The notes under the pieces: model-generated | What the model was told of the DNA's origin: nothing | The model's input: the letters and a program-made list of their open reading frames with translations, nothing else | Database searches by the model: none | Assembly: GCA_016716665.1 (NCBI GenBank) | Contig: JADJVH010000001.1 | Location: 62,001-126,000, forward strand | DNA: 64,000 nucleotides | From: Candidatus Opimibacter iunctus | GTDB lineage: Bacteria > Bacteroidota > Bacteroidia > Chitinophagales > Saprospiraceae | Direction of reading: 5' to 3' | Program-made: the position numbers and the translations under genes | Shown: piece by piece, positions 17,612 to 32,900 of the stretch | Layout of the letters: each line of letters begins with the position of its first letter | Position numbering within the stretch: the stretch's first letter is position 1

Positions 17612-18913
17612 ATGTCCAATATTGTAGCTATAGTAGGTAGGCCCAACGTAGGTAAGTCCACGTTGTTTAACAGAATGGTTGGCCAGCGACAGGCCATCAC
17701 TGACAACATCAGTGGAGTGACCCGTGACCGGCAATATGGCACAGGTTTCTGGAACGGCAAGACATTCAGCATCATTGATACCGGTGGATTTGTCGAACAC
17801 TCTGATGATATCTTTGAAGCCGCCATACGCGAGCAGGTAGACATTGCCATAGAAGAAGCCAACGTGATTATTTTCATGGTGGATGTCATGACAGGCATCA
17901 CCGACCTGGATGCTGAGGTAGCCAACAAACTACGGAAGACGAATAAGAAGGTCCTTCTCGTAGTCAACAAAGTAGATAACCCTGAAAGACAACTGCTGGC
18001 TAACGAATTCTGGGCGTTGGGTTTTGAAAGCACACATTTCCTTTCCTCAATCTCCGGGAGCGGCACAGGTGAAGTGCTGGATGAAGTAGCAGAAAACTTG
18101 AGTGCTGAAGAAGATCAGCCACTTGATATTCCTAAGATCGCAGTGATCGGCAGGCCCAACGTGGGCAAATCGTCCTTTATCAATGCGCTGATGGGCGAAC
18201 CCCGCCATATCGTCACGGAGATTGCAGGCACGACACGGGACTCGATACATACACGCTACAATAAGTTCGGAAAGGATTTTCTGATCATTGATACGGCTGG
18301 TATGCGCAAGAAACGCATGGTTGAAGAAAACCTTGAATTCTATAGCGTCATCCGCACTGTCAAAGCCATTGAAGATTCAGATGTCTGCATACTCATGCTG
18401 GATGCCACTACCGGACTGGAAAGCCAGGACCTGAGCATTCTGCAACTGGTGCTTCGCCGCAGCAAAGGGATCATGATCCTGGTCAACAAATGGGATCTGA
18501 TTGAAAAAGAAACAAACACAGCACGGGATTTCGAGCAAAACATACGACAGAAGATGGCCCCGTTTACAGACGTGCCTATTCTCTTTATCTCAGTCCACGA
18601 TAAGCAGCGTATCTACAAAGCCATAGAATCTGCCCTCCAGGTCGCAGAAAACAGATCCCGCAAGATACCTACGTCACAGTTAAATGAATTAATCGAAACA
18701 GCTGTGGCCAAACAACCGCATCCAAGCTTCCGCGGCCACCTCATCAAGATCAAATATTCTACCCAGTTGCCAACCCCTTATCCTGCGTTCGCACTCTTCT
18801 GCAATTACCCGGAAGAGGTAAAAACGAATTACAGGAATTTTCTCGAAAATCAAATCAGGGAAGCCTTCCAGTTTACCGGTTCTCCGATCCGCATCTACTT
18901 CAGGCAGAAATAA
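17612..18913 (+). CDS. der: ribosome biogenesis GTPase Der (EngA)
   Basis: 433 residues with two tandem GTPase domains: first GRPNVGKSTLFN with DTGG and NKVD, second GRPNVGKSSFINAL with DTAGMRKK and NKWD, then a KH-like C-terminal domain ending PIRIYFRQK. This two-domain arrangement is unique to Der. Known: needed for 50S subunit assembly. It starts 2 bases after the era stop and is followed by rfbC 18 bases later. Confidence 0.96.
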   Translation: MSNIVAIVGRPNVGKSTLFNRMVGQRQAITDNISGVTRDRQYGTGFWNGKTFSIIDTGGFVEHSDDIFEAAIREQVDIAIEEANVIIFMVDVMTGITDLDAEVANKLRKTNKKVLLVVNKVDNPERQLLANEFWALGFESTHFLSSISGSGTGEVLDEVAENLSAEEDQPLDIPKIAVIGRPNVGKSSFINALMGEPRHIVTEIAGTTRDSIHTRYNKFGKDFLIIDTAGMRKKRMVEENLEFYSVIRTVKAIEDSDVCILMLDATTGLESQDLSILQLVLRRSKGIMILVNKWDLIEKETNTARDFEQNIRQKMAPFTDVPILFISVHDKQRIYKAIESALQVAENRSRKIPTSQLNELIETAVAKQPHPSFRGHLIKIKYSTQLPTPYPAFALFCNYPEEVKTNYRNFLENQIREAFQFTGSPIRIYFRQK

Positions 18914-18931
18914 ACAGGATACATTGACCTT

Positions 18932-19471
18932 ATGACTATCACAAAAACGGAAATCGAGGGGTTATGGATTATTGACCCCGGCGTGTTTAAAGATGAACGT
19001 GGTTATTTCTTCGAGACTTTTCATGACCAGCGCTATCAATTGCCTGGCGCATTTCCCTTTGTGCAGGACAATGAAGCTAAGTCTGACAAGGGGGTGTTGC
19101 GTGGATTACACTTTCAGCAAGGGGCGCACGCCCAGGGTAAGCTGGTGCGCGTAGTGACAGGATCCGTATATGATGTTGCTGTTGATATCCGCCCAGGTTC
19201 CGCCACATTTGGCCAGAGTTATGGCGTAATCCTCTCAGGTGAAAACAAAAGGCAGCTATGGGTACCCAGAGGATTCGCGCATGGTTACCTTGTCCTGGAA
19301 GATCACACCATATTCAGCTACAAATGCGACAACTATTATCATAAAGCGGCCGAACAAGGAATCCGATATGATGATCCGGACCTGGATATATCCTGGCCTA
19401 ACGTTGATAGTCCTTTAGTGATTTCTGAAAAAGACCTACGCCTTGGTGCTTTAACAGACCTGGAAATATGA
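18932..19471 (+). CDS. rfbC: dTDP-4-dehydrorhamnose 3,5-epimerase
   Basis: 179 residues, normal length. Cupin features: GLWIIDPGVFKDERGYFFETF at the N-terminus, DKGVLRGLHFQQG with the catalytic-site His, LVRVVTGSVYDVAVDIRPGS and WVPRGFAHGYLVLED. Known: third step of dTDP-L-rhamnose synthesis, used for surface polysaccharide. Its stop overlaps the rfbD start (ATGA at 19468-19471). No rfbA or rfbB lies nearby. Confidence 0.95.
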   Translation: MTITKTEIEGLWIIDPGVFKDERGYFFETFHDQRYQLPGAFPFVQDNEAKSDKGVLRGLHFQQGAHAQGKLVRVVTGSVYDVAVDIRPGSATFGQSYGVILSGENKRQLWVPRGFAHGYLVLEDHTIFSYKCDNYYHKAAEQGIRYDDPDLDISWPNVDSPLVISEKDLRLGALTDLEI

Positions 19472-20337
19472 TATCCGTCATTGTCAGCGGAGCTTCTGGT
19501 CAACTTGGAAAGGCATTTATTGAAAGACTATCCTTTCAGGAAAATTACAGCGTATTCTCCTTTGACCGAAGGCAACTGGATATTGCTGATCATGATAAAA
19601 TAGGCCACATCCTATTGACGCTTCCCCAGGCTAAATACTGGATCAATTGTGCCGCATATACCAAAGTGGATGAGGCAGAATCCAATCCCCATGATGCACG
19701 CCTTTACAACACAATTGCACCAGGTTACATCGCAGCAGCATGCCGTGAAGCAGGAGTACATATGATTGATTTTTCATCCGACTATGTATACCACAGTGCC
19801 CTCCGCAGGCCGATGAAAGAGGATGATCCTACCGAACCCAAAGGCGTGTATGCGCGCTCTAAGCGAGAAGGCGAACTGGCAATATCTTCTACTGGCGCTA
19901 GCCATACCATATTGCGCACCTCATGGGTTTATGGTCCCGGAGGCCACAATTTTGTCAACACGATGCTTCGCCTTGGAAGGACAAAGACACATTTACGTAT
20001 TGTAGGAGACCAGCTTGGTGCGCCCACTTTCACTCATGATATTGTTGATGCTGTCAAGGAGATTATACACCAGGATCAATCAGGCAACAGAGCGTCCATT
20101 CAGGGTACTTTCAATTTTGCCAATGCCGGGGAAGTGACGTGGGATAATTTTGCAAGATCGATTTTCAGCCTTTCGGGAATAGAATGCACAGTTGAGAGTA
20201 TCACCACTGAAGAATACGGCGCTCCGGCACCACGCCCGACCTACAGTGTTTTGAATTGTGAAAAAATATCCAGCCTGCTGGCAAAGCCCATACCTCATTG
20301 GAAAGATGCCCTGCAGCGGTATCTGGACATGATATGA
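19468..20337 (+). CDS. rfbD: dTDP-4-dehydrorhamnose reductase
   Basis: 289 residues. SDR Rossmann start VIVSGASGQLGKAFIERL, then INCAAYTKVDEAES (the hallmark AAYTxVDxAE of RmlD), DFSSDYVYHS, a YARSKREGE Tyr-x-x-x-Lys site and LRTSWVYGPGGHNFVNTMLR. Known: makes dTDP-L-rhamnose with NAD(P)H. Translationally coupled to rfbC by a four-base overlap. Confidence 0.95.
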   Translation: MISVIVSGASGQLGKAFIERLSFQENYSVFSFDRRQLDIADHDKIGHILLTLPQAKYWINCAAYTKVDEAESNPHDARLYNTIAPGYIAAACREAGVHMIDFSSDYVYHSALRRPMKEDDPTEPKGVYARSKREGELAISSTGASHTILRTSWVYGPGGHNFVNTMLRLGRTKTHLRIVGDQLGAPTFTHDIVDAVKEIIHQDQSGNRASIQGTFNFANAGEVTWDNFARSIFSLSGIECTVESITTEEYGAPAPRPTYSVLNCEKISSLLAKPIPHWKDALQRYLDMI

Positions 20338-20401
20338 TCTTTTGAGCCTTGGAGTTTTCCCTATTTTTACTTATTCACAGCAATAAGTATTTTACTCCAC
20401 A

Positions 20402-22058
20402 ATGTCCGCTTATCTGACACGCCACAACATCCTGATCGCGGCTATCCTGGTCGGGATACTCATGGCGTTGTTTAGTCATCTGCAAACTGTTGAACTCAGA
20501 GGCGAAGAACCCCGAAGAGCTATCGTAGCGATGGAAATGAATATCTCAGGGCAATATATTGTTCCGAAGATCAATGGCTGGAACTATTACAACAAACCCC
20601 CGCTCTTCAATTGGCTGCTGCTTTCATTCTTTAAAATGTTCGGTTCTTATGATGCATGGGTAGTCCGCATTCCATCCCTCCTGGCTTTACTGTTGACAGG
20701 TCTCCTCCATTATTTCTTTGTAAAGAAATATCTGTCAAAGGAAGTGGCCCTCCTTTCAAGCCTCCTGTTCCTCACTTCAGGGGATATCTTCTTTTACGGT
20801 ACGCAGTTGTCGGGAGAAATCGACTTGTTTTTTTCCTTGCTTGTCTATACCCAGGTGATCCTTATATTTCATTTCACCGAAAGAAAGGATTACTTGACTT
20901 TATTTATCACGACCTACACCCTGGCAGCATTAGGGGTCCTGACCAAAGGGCTGCCTTCCATCGTGTTTCAATGCATTACCCTGGTTGCCTGGCTGGCTTA
21001 CAAGAGGGACCTACGGATGTTATTTCACTGGAAACATCTCGCAGGCATTATTTGCTTTGCCCTGATTACTACCTCATACTTCTGGGCATACGCGAGACAA
21101 GCAGATGTGATTCCATACCTGATCAATCTGGTAAAAGAATCTTCCCAACGATCTGCCATTGAAAGCAGTTTCATTTCACTCCTCCTCAGCGCACTTGCCT
21201 ATCCGTTAAACGTAATCAAATTTCTATTGCCATGGTCTTTCTTTGTCGGCTATCTTTTTTCAGGAAAAACTTGGCCATCAATAAAGGGAAATGATTTCCT
21301 GGTATTCTGCACACTCTTTATTCTTGCCAATATCCCCCTGTACTGGTTTACTGCTGATCCCAAAAGCAGGTATATCTACATGTTCTTTCCATTTATCCTC
21401 GTGCTGCTCACCTGGTTCCGGCAGGAAAGGGAACATACCTTGACAGGAACAACCCGAATGATCAATATACTCCTGACTATAATCATTTTCCTTGTTCCGC
21501 TCTCAGGCCTGGTCATACCCTGGATCGTAGATCAAGCGCTTATTCCAAATGCCTTTTTAAAAAAGGGCTTTGCATCAGTCTCATCTCAGGAGGTGTAGCA
21601 TGGTTTTCATAATAGACAAGACCTCCTACAGGATTTATTATGTTGTATTATGCCTGGTCATCGCCAGGATAGCTGTCAACGTCTTCTACCTGCCGACATT
21701 GAACCAGAAAACACGGGCGCTGACCAATCTTCATCATGTAGAAAATTTGTATGCCTTGACAGAAGGTGCTGGATTTTCTCTGGCAGGAAAACCATACACA
21801 CAGAACACCAATTTGCCTTTAGGGCCAATGAACGAAATCCATTCCGGAATTCGTACAGCACCCTTGCTTTCCTATAGTATCCCTTACTATTACACAAAAA
21901 AGACAAATCAGATTCTCCGCTTTGAAGAAAACATGACGCCAGGAAATTATTATCTGATCTACCTCCATGAAATCGGCCACTATCATGTTGATACGCTATA
22001 CACTTTTCAGGAGACCGGCACAAAGGATGACATGGGATTAGTCAGATTGAAACCATGA
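20402..22058 (+). CDS. GT39/ArnT-like membrane glycosyltransferase, two single-base frameshifts near 21.56-21.61 kb
   Basis: The first frame (20402-21598) gives the family N-terminus with VELRGEEPRRAIVAMEM (acidic catalytic pair in the first periplasmic loop), WNYYNKPPLFNWLL and LLTKGLPSIV, and about ten hydrophobic helices. At about 21560 the sense moves to a second frame (GLCISLISGGVAWF) and at about 21605 to a third (IIDKTSYRIYYVVLCLV, to the stop at 22058), ending in a small soluble domain. Two lost bases restore exactly 553 codons. Known: such enzymes move a sugar from a lipid carrier to an acceptor at the outer face of the inner membrane. Acceptor unknown. Confidence 0.7.
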
Positions 22059-22074
22059 CACTATCACTAGTGTC
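22057..22074 (+). terminator. weak hairpin after the GT39 gene
   Basis: GACACTA-tcac-TAGTGTC, a seven-pair stem right after the stop codon, followed by TTCATTAAT, not a real T-run. A possible but weak terminator. Confidence 0.3.
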
Positions 22075-22215
22075 TTCATTAATATTGGATTCAGGATACT
22101 TAAGTTCACATATGTTGAAGGGCTAATCTCAATATGCCTCCTATTGAACAAATTCAGGATTTCGACCCAACTTTGAGGCCTAAATAGGCGTTATTCCCTA
22201 TATTTAACTTCATAT

Positions 22216-24918
22216 ATGGGCAAGTTCAAGGTTCTGGTGATTTTCCTCAGCCTGTGGTTGACAAGTGACCTATGGGCCACGCACAACCGCGCGGGAGAGA
22301 TTACTATACGCCAGACCGGTGATCTCACCATCGAAGTGACCGTCACGACCTACACCAAGACAAGCAGCACCCAGGCTGACAGGGACAGTGTAAAGGTCTT
22401 CTGGGGTGATGGCAGTTCTGAATACGTATTCAGGATCAACGGCGAGGGCACCCCATTGGACAATAATCGCAAGCTCAACTATTACGTAGCCAGTCACACC
22501 TATCCAGGCAGAGCCACCTATACCATTTCAATGATGGATCCCAATCGAAATGGCGGGATCCTTAATGTGAATCCACCCAACTCAGAAGGAGTGCCATTCT
22601 ATATTGAAGCGACATATACGTTCCTCAATCCTCAGTTTCAAGGCTACAATAACACGGCAAGACTTCTGCAACCTCCTATCGACTTTGCATGCGTTGGCAA
22701 GCGTTACATTCACAATCCAAATGCATTTGACGAAGATGGCGACAGCCTCGCATTTGAAATGATCGTTCCGCTCCAGGACAGCGGCCTCAATGTCCCAAAT
22801 TTCATTCCTCCGCAGCAGATCGAACCAGGTATTGACAACATCATGACCCTTGACCCGGTAACCGGAGACCTGGTGTGGATTTCCCCACAGATACCAGGCG
22901 AGTATAATATTGCTTTCATTGTCAAGGAATACAGGGGCGGCGTGCTGATCAGTTCCTTTATCAGGGATATGCAGATCCTTGTGCTGGTCTGTGAAAATAG
23001 CCCACCCGAAATTGAGGCTATTGAAGAAGTGTGCCTCGTCGCCGGTGAAACACTGAATCTCGCAGTCAATATTTCGGATCCCGATATAGGACAATTAGTA
23101 AAAGTTTCAGCTTCGGGCGGCCCATTTGAAATCGAAGGAAATATGGCCCAATTGGATGATGGCCCCGGAGGATTCCAGCCACAACCCTTTCAGGCAATTT
23201 TATCCTGGACACCCCGCTGCGAACAAATCAGAGACCAGCCATATACAGTAATCATTAAGGCCGTCGATAACTTTTTTGATACCACTGGCCTGGTTGACCT
23301 GTTTGCAATACGCATCAAAGTTATTGGCCCTCCACCTAAAGGTGTGGAGATTAAGAATGGAGGTGAAACATTTGAACTCTCCTGGGATCTCCCGTATGCC
23401 TGTGACGCAGCAGCAGACAATTATTTCAGGGGCTTCTCTATATGGAAGCGCAATGGAAGCAATCAATTTGAACTTGACTCCTGCGAAACAGGCCTTGATG
23501 GCCGTGGCTATACAAAAATTGCGGCCAACTGGAAAGGCACCCGGGATGGTCGATACTTTTTCGAAGATGGAGATATCACAGATGAAGGAAGCTATTGCTA
23601 CAGGATACTTGCTGAATTTGCACAGACGACCCCTTCAGGTCAGCCCTATCTGCGTGTGGAAAGTATCCCTTCTGATGAGGTATGCCTTAGAGCCAAAGCG
23701 GACAGGCCCTTGATTACAAAGGTTTCAGTAGAGCAGACAGACCTGGCCAATGGAAGTATTACCATAAAATGGATCCCACCCGATCCTGTAGCACTGGATA
23801 CCATTCTATTTCCTGGCCCATACCGATATGAATTGTTGAGGGCTGATGATATCAACAGTGCAGATTTCCAGCCAGTGGCAGGAGGTACCTTTAACGCTGC
23901 TACTTTTGAAGGACTGAAAAAGGATACCATGTTTGTTGACCCCGGCCTTGATACAAGGACCCATGGCTACAGGTACAAAATTGATTTTTATACCGGTAGT
24001 TCAACGACACTGTATGGCGCCTCTCAATCCGCATCATCAGTCTACCTTACTGTTCTTCCTTCCGATGATGCAAGCCTGCTCTCATGGGCGTACAACGTGC
24101 CCTGGGACAATTACCATTTTGAAATATGGCGTAGTGATGCTGGCGGTCAATTCAGCCTCGTAGGCACTACCGCAGAAACCAGCTATAAAGACAATGACGG
24201 TGTGTTTAACGGAATCGATTACTGTTATAAGATTATAGCCTATGGAGACTATGGCCTGGATATGGTGCCTGCACCATTGATCAACCTGTCACAGGAAGCT
24301 TGTGTCATACCTGTAGACAATGTCCCACCCTGCACCCCACAAGTAAGCGTAACAAACATATGTGACGAAGCCAATCCGGGTACACCGGCAGATGCTTTCG
24401 TAAACTATGTGACCTGGCAATTGCCATGCACCGAAGATGATATAGCTTATTATATCATTTACTACAGCGAAGCGCACAGTGGTGAGTTTGTGGAAGTTGG
24501 AAGAGTCGATCATCCGGGCAATACTTTTGAACACAAACCCGGTGAAAAAATTGCCGGATGCTATATGGTAGTGGCAGTAGATCATAGCGGAAATCAGAGC
24601 CCTGCATCCCTGGGCGTCTGTGTGGAAAATTGCCCTGTATTTGAATTGCCTAATGCCTTTACACCAAACGGCGATGGGCAGAATGATCTCTTTAAGCCAT
24701 ACAGGTCAAGATTTATCGAAACCGTCGACTTTAAAGTATTCAATAAATGGGGTCAGGTAGTGTTCAGCACCTCAGATCCACAAATCAATTGGAACGGAAC
24801 TAACAATGGAGGTAAGGATGTCTCAGATGGCGTCTATTTCTACACCTGCGAGGCATACGAAAGCCAGGGAACTGCGCCGATTGTATTGTCCGGATATATT
24901 GAGTTGATCAGAGGTTAA
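22216..24918 (+). CDS. T9SS type B (CHU_C) sorted surface protein with beta-sandwich repeats
   Basis: 900 residues: signal peptide (MGKFKVLVIFLSLWLTSDLWA), an N-terminal region THNRAGEITIRQTGDLTIEV with PKD/cadherin-like strands (NAFDEDGDSLAFEM), several fibronectin-III-like modules between about 380 and 800 (for example ITIKWIPPDPVALD), and a C-terminal sorting domain starting LPNAFTPNGDGQNDLF with FKVFNKWGQVVF and DGVYFYTCEAY. Known: the CHU_C domain directs secretion across the outer membrane by the type IX system and surface attachment. An adhesin or matrix role is likely, without visible catalytic motif. Confidence 0.85.
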   Translation: MGKFKVLVIFLSLWLTSDLWATHNRAGEITIRQTGDLTIEVTVTTYTKTSSTQADRDSVKVFWGDGSSEYVFRINGEGTPLDNNRKLNYYVASHTYPGRATYTISMMDPNRNGGILNVNPPNSEGVPFYIEATYTFLNPQFQGYNNTARLLQPPIDFACVGKRYIHNPNAFDEDGDSLAFEMIVPLQDSGLNVPNFIPPQQIEPGIDNIMTLDPVTGDLVWISPQIPGEYNIAFIVKEYRGGVLISSFIRDMQILVLVCENSPPEIEAIEEVCLVAGETLNLAVNISDPDIGQLVKVSASGGPFEIEGNMAQLDDGPGGFQPQPFQAILSWTPRCEQIRDQPYTVIIKAVDNFFDTTGLVDLFAIRIKVIGPPPKGVEIKNGGETFELSWDLPYACDAAADNYFRGFSIWKRNGSNQFELDSCETGLDGRGYTKIAANWKGTRDGRYFFEDGDITDEGSYCYRILAEFAQTTPSGQPYLRVESIPSDEVCLRAKADRPLITKVSVEQTDLANGSITIKWIPPDPVALDTILFPGPYRYELLRADDINSADFQPVAGGTFNAATFEGLKKDTMFVDPGLDTRTHGYRYKIDFYTGSSTTLYGASQSASSVYLTVLPSDDASLLSWAYNVPWDNYHFEIWRSDAGGQFSLVGTTAETSYKDNDGVFNGIDYCYKIIAYGDYGLDMVPAPLINLSQEACVIPVDNVPPCTPQVSVTNICDEANPGTPADAFVNYVTWQLPCTEDDIAYYIIYYSEAHSGEFVEVGRVDHPGNTFEHKPGEKIAGCYMVVAVDHSGNQSPASLGVCVENCPVFELPNAFTPNGDGQNDLFKPYRSRFIETVDFKVFNKWGQVVFSTSDPQINWNGTNNGGKDVSDGVYFYTCEAYESQGTAPIVLSGYIELIRG

Positions 24919-24939
24919 CGCTCCGGTATTTAGCTTTTG

Positions 24940-24947
24940 TATCTTTG
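24940..24947 (+). promoter_or_regulatory. candidate -7 box (TATCTTTG) before ribE
   Basis: Exact TAnnTTTG match 24 bases before the ATG at 24972. No clear TTG at -33. There is no room for an FMN riboswitch in the 53-base gap. Confidence 0.42.
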
Positions 24948-24971
24948 TATAGAATCTATTAATCCTCATTA

Positions 24972-25568
24972 ATGTTCTCCGGAATCATCAAGTCCATTGG
25001 GATAGTGCAGTCCGTCGTTACTCAGGGCACTACAAAGCGCATAGCCATTTCTTCTTCGATTTCTGATGAACTGAGCATTGACCAGAGCATTTCACATGAT
25101 GGTGTATGCCTGACTATCGTCGCGGTCAGGAATGGAATACATGAAGTAGATGTCGTAGCAGAAACACTTTCCAAGACCACTTTCGCTTCGTTGGCAGAAG
25201 GAGATGTAATCAATCTTGAAAAATCAATCACTCCCACTACCCTGCTTGATGGCCACATGGTGCAAGGGCACGTAGACGCCACCTTGCAGTGCCTGGATAT
25301 TGAAGACCTTATTGGCAGTTGGAAATTTAAATTCAACCTGCCTGTGGAATACGCAGGCCTGGTCATCCCTCATGGATCAATCTGCCTAAATGGCGTGAGC
25401 CTTACTGTAGCAAATCTGTATACTGATTCTTTTGAAGTCGCAATCATACCTTACACTTTTGAGCATACTAATTTCAGGAACCTTTACACGGGAGATTATG
25501 TAAATGTGGAGTTTGACCTCATCGGCAAATACCTCTTAAGGCAGGCTGAATTAACTCAATACAAATAA
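24972..25568 (+). CDS. ribE: riboflavin synthase alpha subunit
   Basis: 198 residues in two similar lumazine-binding halves: MFSGIIKSIGIVQSV with ISHDGVCLTIVAV in the first, GHMVQGHVDATLQCLDIED and SICLNGVSLTVANLY in the second. Known: converts two molecules of 6,7-dimethyl-8-ribityllumazine to riboflavin. Standing alone with its own promoter-like box and terminator. Confidence 0.95.
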   Translation: MFSGIIKSIGIVQSVVTQGTTKRIAISSSISDELSIDQSISHDGVCLTIVAVRNGIHEVDVVAETLSKTTFASLAEGDVINLEKSITPTTLLDGHMVQGHVDATLQCLDIEDLIGSWKFKFNLPVEYAGLVIPHGSICLNGVSLTVANLYTDSFEVAIIPYTFEHTNFRNLYTGDYVNVEFDLIGKYLLRQAELTQYK

Positions 25569-25596
25569 AAAGGGCAGGTAAATACCTGCCCTTTTT
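25566..25596. terminator. bidirectional terminator between ribE and rpoC
   Basis: Perfect hairpin GGGCAGGTA-aa-TACCTGCCC (25571-25590) with five A before and five T after, so it can end both the plus-strand ribE and the minus-strand rpoC transcript. Confidence 0.85.
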
Positions 25597-25640
25597 ATTT
25601 ATTGCGATTTGAGCGTAAGATAAAGGCAGGATTTATTTCA

Positions 25641-25671
25641 CTCCTTGCCCCTTGCCCCTTGCTCCCTGCTA

Positions 25672-25675
<4 letters not shown>
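25641..25675. repeat. 7-base tandem repeat reaching the rpoC stop codon
   Basis: CTTGCCC-type units, about four to five copies, ending over the rpoC stop. On the minus strand it reads (GGGCAAG)n, like the copy at lysS. Confidence 0.72.
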
Positions 25676-29961
<4,286 letters not shown>

Positions 29962-29991
29962 AGTCTATAGCTGTATTAAAAAAAGAATCAA

Positions 29992-32900
29992 TTAATCAAA
30001 TTTCACATCAAGCGCAAGGCCGCGAAGCTCATGCACCAGTACATTGAAGCTCTCAGGGATATGAGGCTCAGGCATATTGTCACCCTTGACGATGGCTTCG
30101 TATGCTTTAGCCCTACCAATGATATCATCCGATTTTACAGTAAGTAATTCCTGCAGGATATTAGATGCACCATAAGCTTCAAGTGCCCAAACTTCCATTT
30201 CACCAAAACGCTGACCACCAAACTGAGCTTTACCTCCGAGAGGCTGCTGTGTAATCAATGAGTATGGACCGATAGACCTGGCGTGCATCTTGTCATCAAC
30301 CATGTGCGACAGTTTGAGCATGTAGATCACCCCTACTGTTGCCTGCTGGTGGAAACGATCACCGGTATTACCATCATACAAGTAGGTCTGCCCTAACTCA
30401 GGCAAGCCTGCCTCGTTGATCTGGCCCTGGATCTCATCAAGTGCAGCTCCGTCAAAAATCGGTGTAGCATACTTGACGCCCAGTTTCTCTCCTGCCCATC
30501 CTAGAACGGTCTCGAAGATCTGCCCCAGGTTCATACGGGAAGGTACACCCAGTGGGTTGAGGACTATATCCACAGGAGTTCCATCCTCAAGGAACGGCAT
30601 GTCTTCCTGGCGAACAACCCTGGAAACAATACCCTTGTTACCATGGCGTCCGGCGATCTTATCTCCTACTTTCAATTTACGCTTGCGGGCGAGATACACT
30701 TTTGCCAGTTTCAATACGCCCGGTGGCAATTCGTCACCGATGCTGATGTTGAAACTCTCTCGCTTATATCTTCCGATTTCTTCATTCACCTTGATACTGT
30801 AGTTATGAAGCAATCTGGAGATCAGTGTATCTGTATGCTTATCACCGGTCCAACCTGTATAATCGATCTGGCTGAAGTCAATCGTCTTGAGCACCTTTGG
30901 CGTGAACTTATTACCCTTGTTGATAATGACTTCACCATAGATGGATTTTACGCCATTAGAGGTTTGTCCCTTGATCAGTACTGACAGTTTATCGATCAGC
31001 AAGGTCTTGAGCTCATTGATCGCTACTGCATGTTTGTCATCCAGTTGATCAATCAGTTTCTTCTCCTGTGCTTTCTGGAATTTATCCTTCTTGGCCCTGG
31101 CGAAAAGTTGCTTGTCAATCACTACACCATCTGTTGATGGAGGTGCAGTAAATGATGCATCTTTTACATCACCAGCCTTATCACCGAAGATCGCCCTGAG
31201 GAGCTTCTCTTCCGGTGTAGGATCCGTTTCGCCCTTCGGTGTGATCTTACCGATAAGGATATCCCCTTCCTTCACTGCAGCGCCGACACGGATGATACCG
31301 TTTTCGTCGAGGTCTTTTGTAGCCTCTTCGCTGACGTTAGGAATGTCGTTGGTCAATTCTTCTTCACCCAGTTTTGTATCACGTACTTCAAGTTCGAAAC
31401 TCTCGATGTGTACTGAGGTGAAGATATCTTCCTTCACGATACGCTCAGATACCACGATAGCATCCTCAAAGTTGTAACCCTTCCATGGCATGAAAGCCAC
31501 CTTCAGGTTCTGGCCGAGTGCCAATTCACCTTTCTCAGTTGCATAACCATCGCAAAGGATTGTACCTTCTTTTACCCTGTCGCCTTTCTTTACGATAGGT
31601 TTGAGGTTGATACAGGTACCTTGGTTGGTTCGCTGGAACTTGGTGAGGTAGTATGTTTTCAGATCATCTTCAAAACTGACGAGCTGATCTTCTTCAGAAC
31701 GGTCATACTTGATGGTGATCTTTGTAGCATCAACATATTGTACTGCGCCAGGTCCTTCTGCATTGATCAACATGCGGCTGTCAAGTGCCACCTTAGCTTC
31801 AAGACCAGTTCCCACGATCGGGGAAGCAGGTTTGATCAAAGGCACAGCCTGACGTTGCATGTTTGATCCCATCAAGGCACGGTTGGCGTCATCATTTTCA
31901 AGGAAAGGAATAAGGGAAGCAGATACACCAACAATCTGGTTTGGTGCTACGTCCATGTATTCAATTTCTTCAGGGCCCAACATTGGGAAGTCACCATGCT
32001 CCCTTGACTTGATCCTGTCGGTCATAAACAGACCGGTCTTGTCAATTGGCGTATTGGCCTGGGCAATTTTCAGATAATCTTCTCCTTCTGCTGTCAGGTA
32101 CTCAGCATTTCCCTTCAATACGACTTTACCCTCAGATACGCGTCTGTATGGCGTTTCAAGGAATCCCATCTTATTGATCTTGGCATGAACACAGAGTGTA
32201 GAGATCAGACCGATGTTCGGACCTTCAGGAGTCTCAATTGTACAGAGACGGCCGTAGTGCGAATAGTGAACGTCCCGAACCTCAAATCCCGCGCGCTCTC
32301 TGGAAAGACCACCTGGGCCGAGTGCTGAAATCCTACGCTTGTGTGTGATTTCAGAGAGCGGGTTGGTCTGATCAAGGAACTGCGATAACTGGCTGGTTCC
32401 AAAGAATGAATTGATGACAGAAGAAAGCGTACGTGCATTGATCAAGTCAATTGGCGTAAATACCTCATTGTCGCGCACATTCATACGCTCACGGATCGTC
32501 CTGGCCATTCTGGCGAGACCTACACCAAACTGAGCGTACAATTGCTCTCCTACTGTTCTCACCCGCCTGTTAGACAAGTGATCGATATCATCAAGCTCTG
32601 CTTTCTGATTGGTAAGGCTTACAAGGTACTTGACGATAGAGATGATATCTTCTTTCGTCAACACAAGTGTTTCCTTATCGATATCGATGTCAAGCTTGCG
32701 GTTGATCTTGTAACGACCTACATCACCAAGGTTGTAGCGTTTGTCAGAGAAGAACAGCTTGTCGATGATACCACGTGCTGTTTCTTCATCCGGTGGATCT
32801 GAACCCCTGAGCTGACGGTAGATATATTGCACAGCTTCCATTTCGGAGCTGGTCGGATCTTTTTGAAGCGTATTGTAGATGATCGAGTAATCTTCCCCGA

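Noticed and set aside
21570..22058. Separate 162-residue protein after the GT39 gene
   Set aside because: The intermediate frame (GLCISLISGGVAWF) links both parts into one hydrophobic chain, so it is the C-terminus of the same glycosyltransferase.
24919..24971. FMN riboswitch before riboflavin synthase
   Set aside because: The gap is only 53 bases, too short for the aptamer, and no conserved element is visible.
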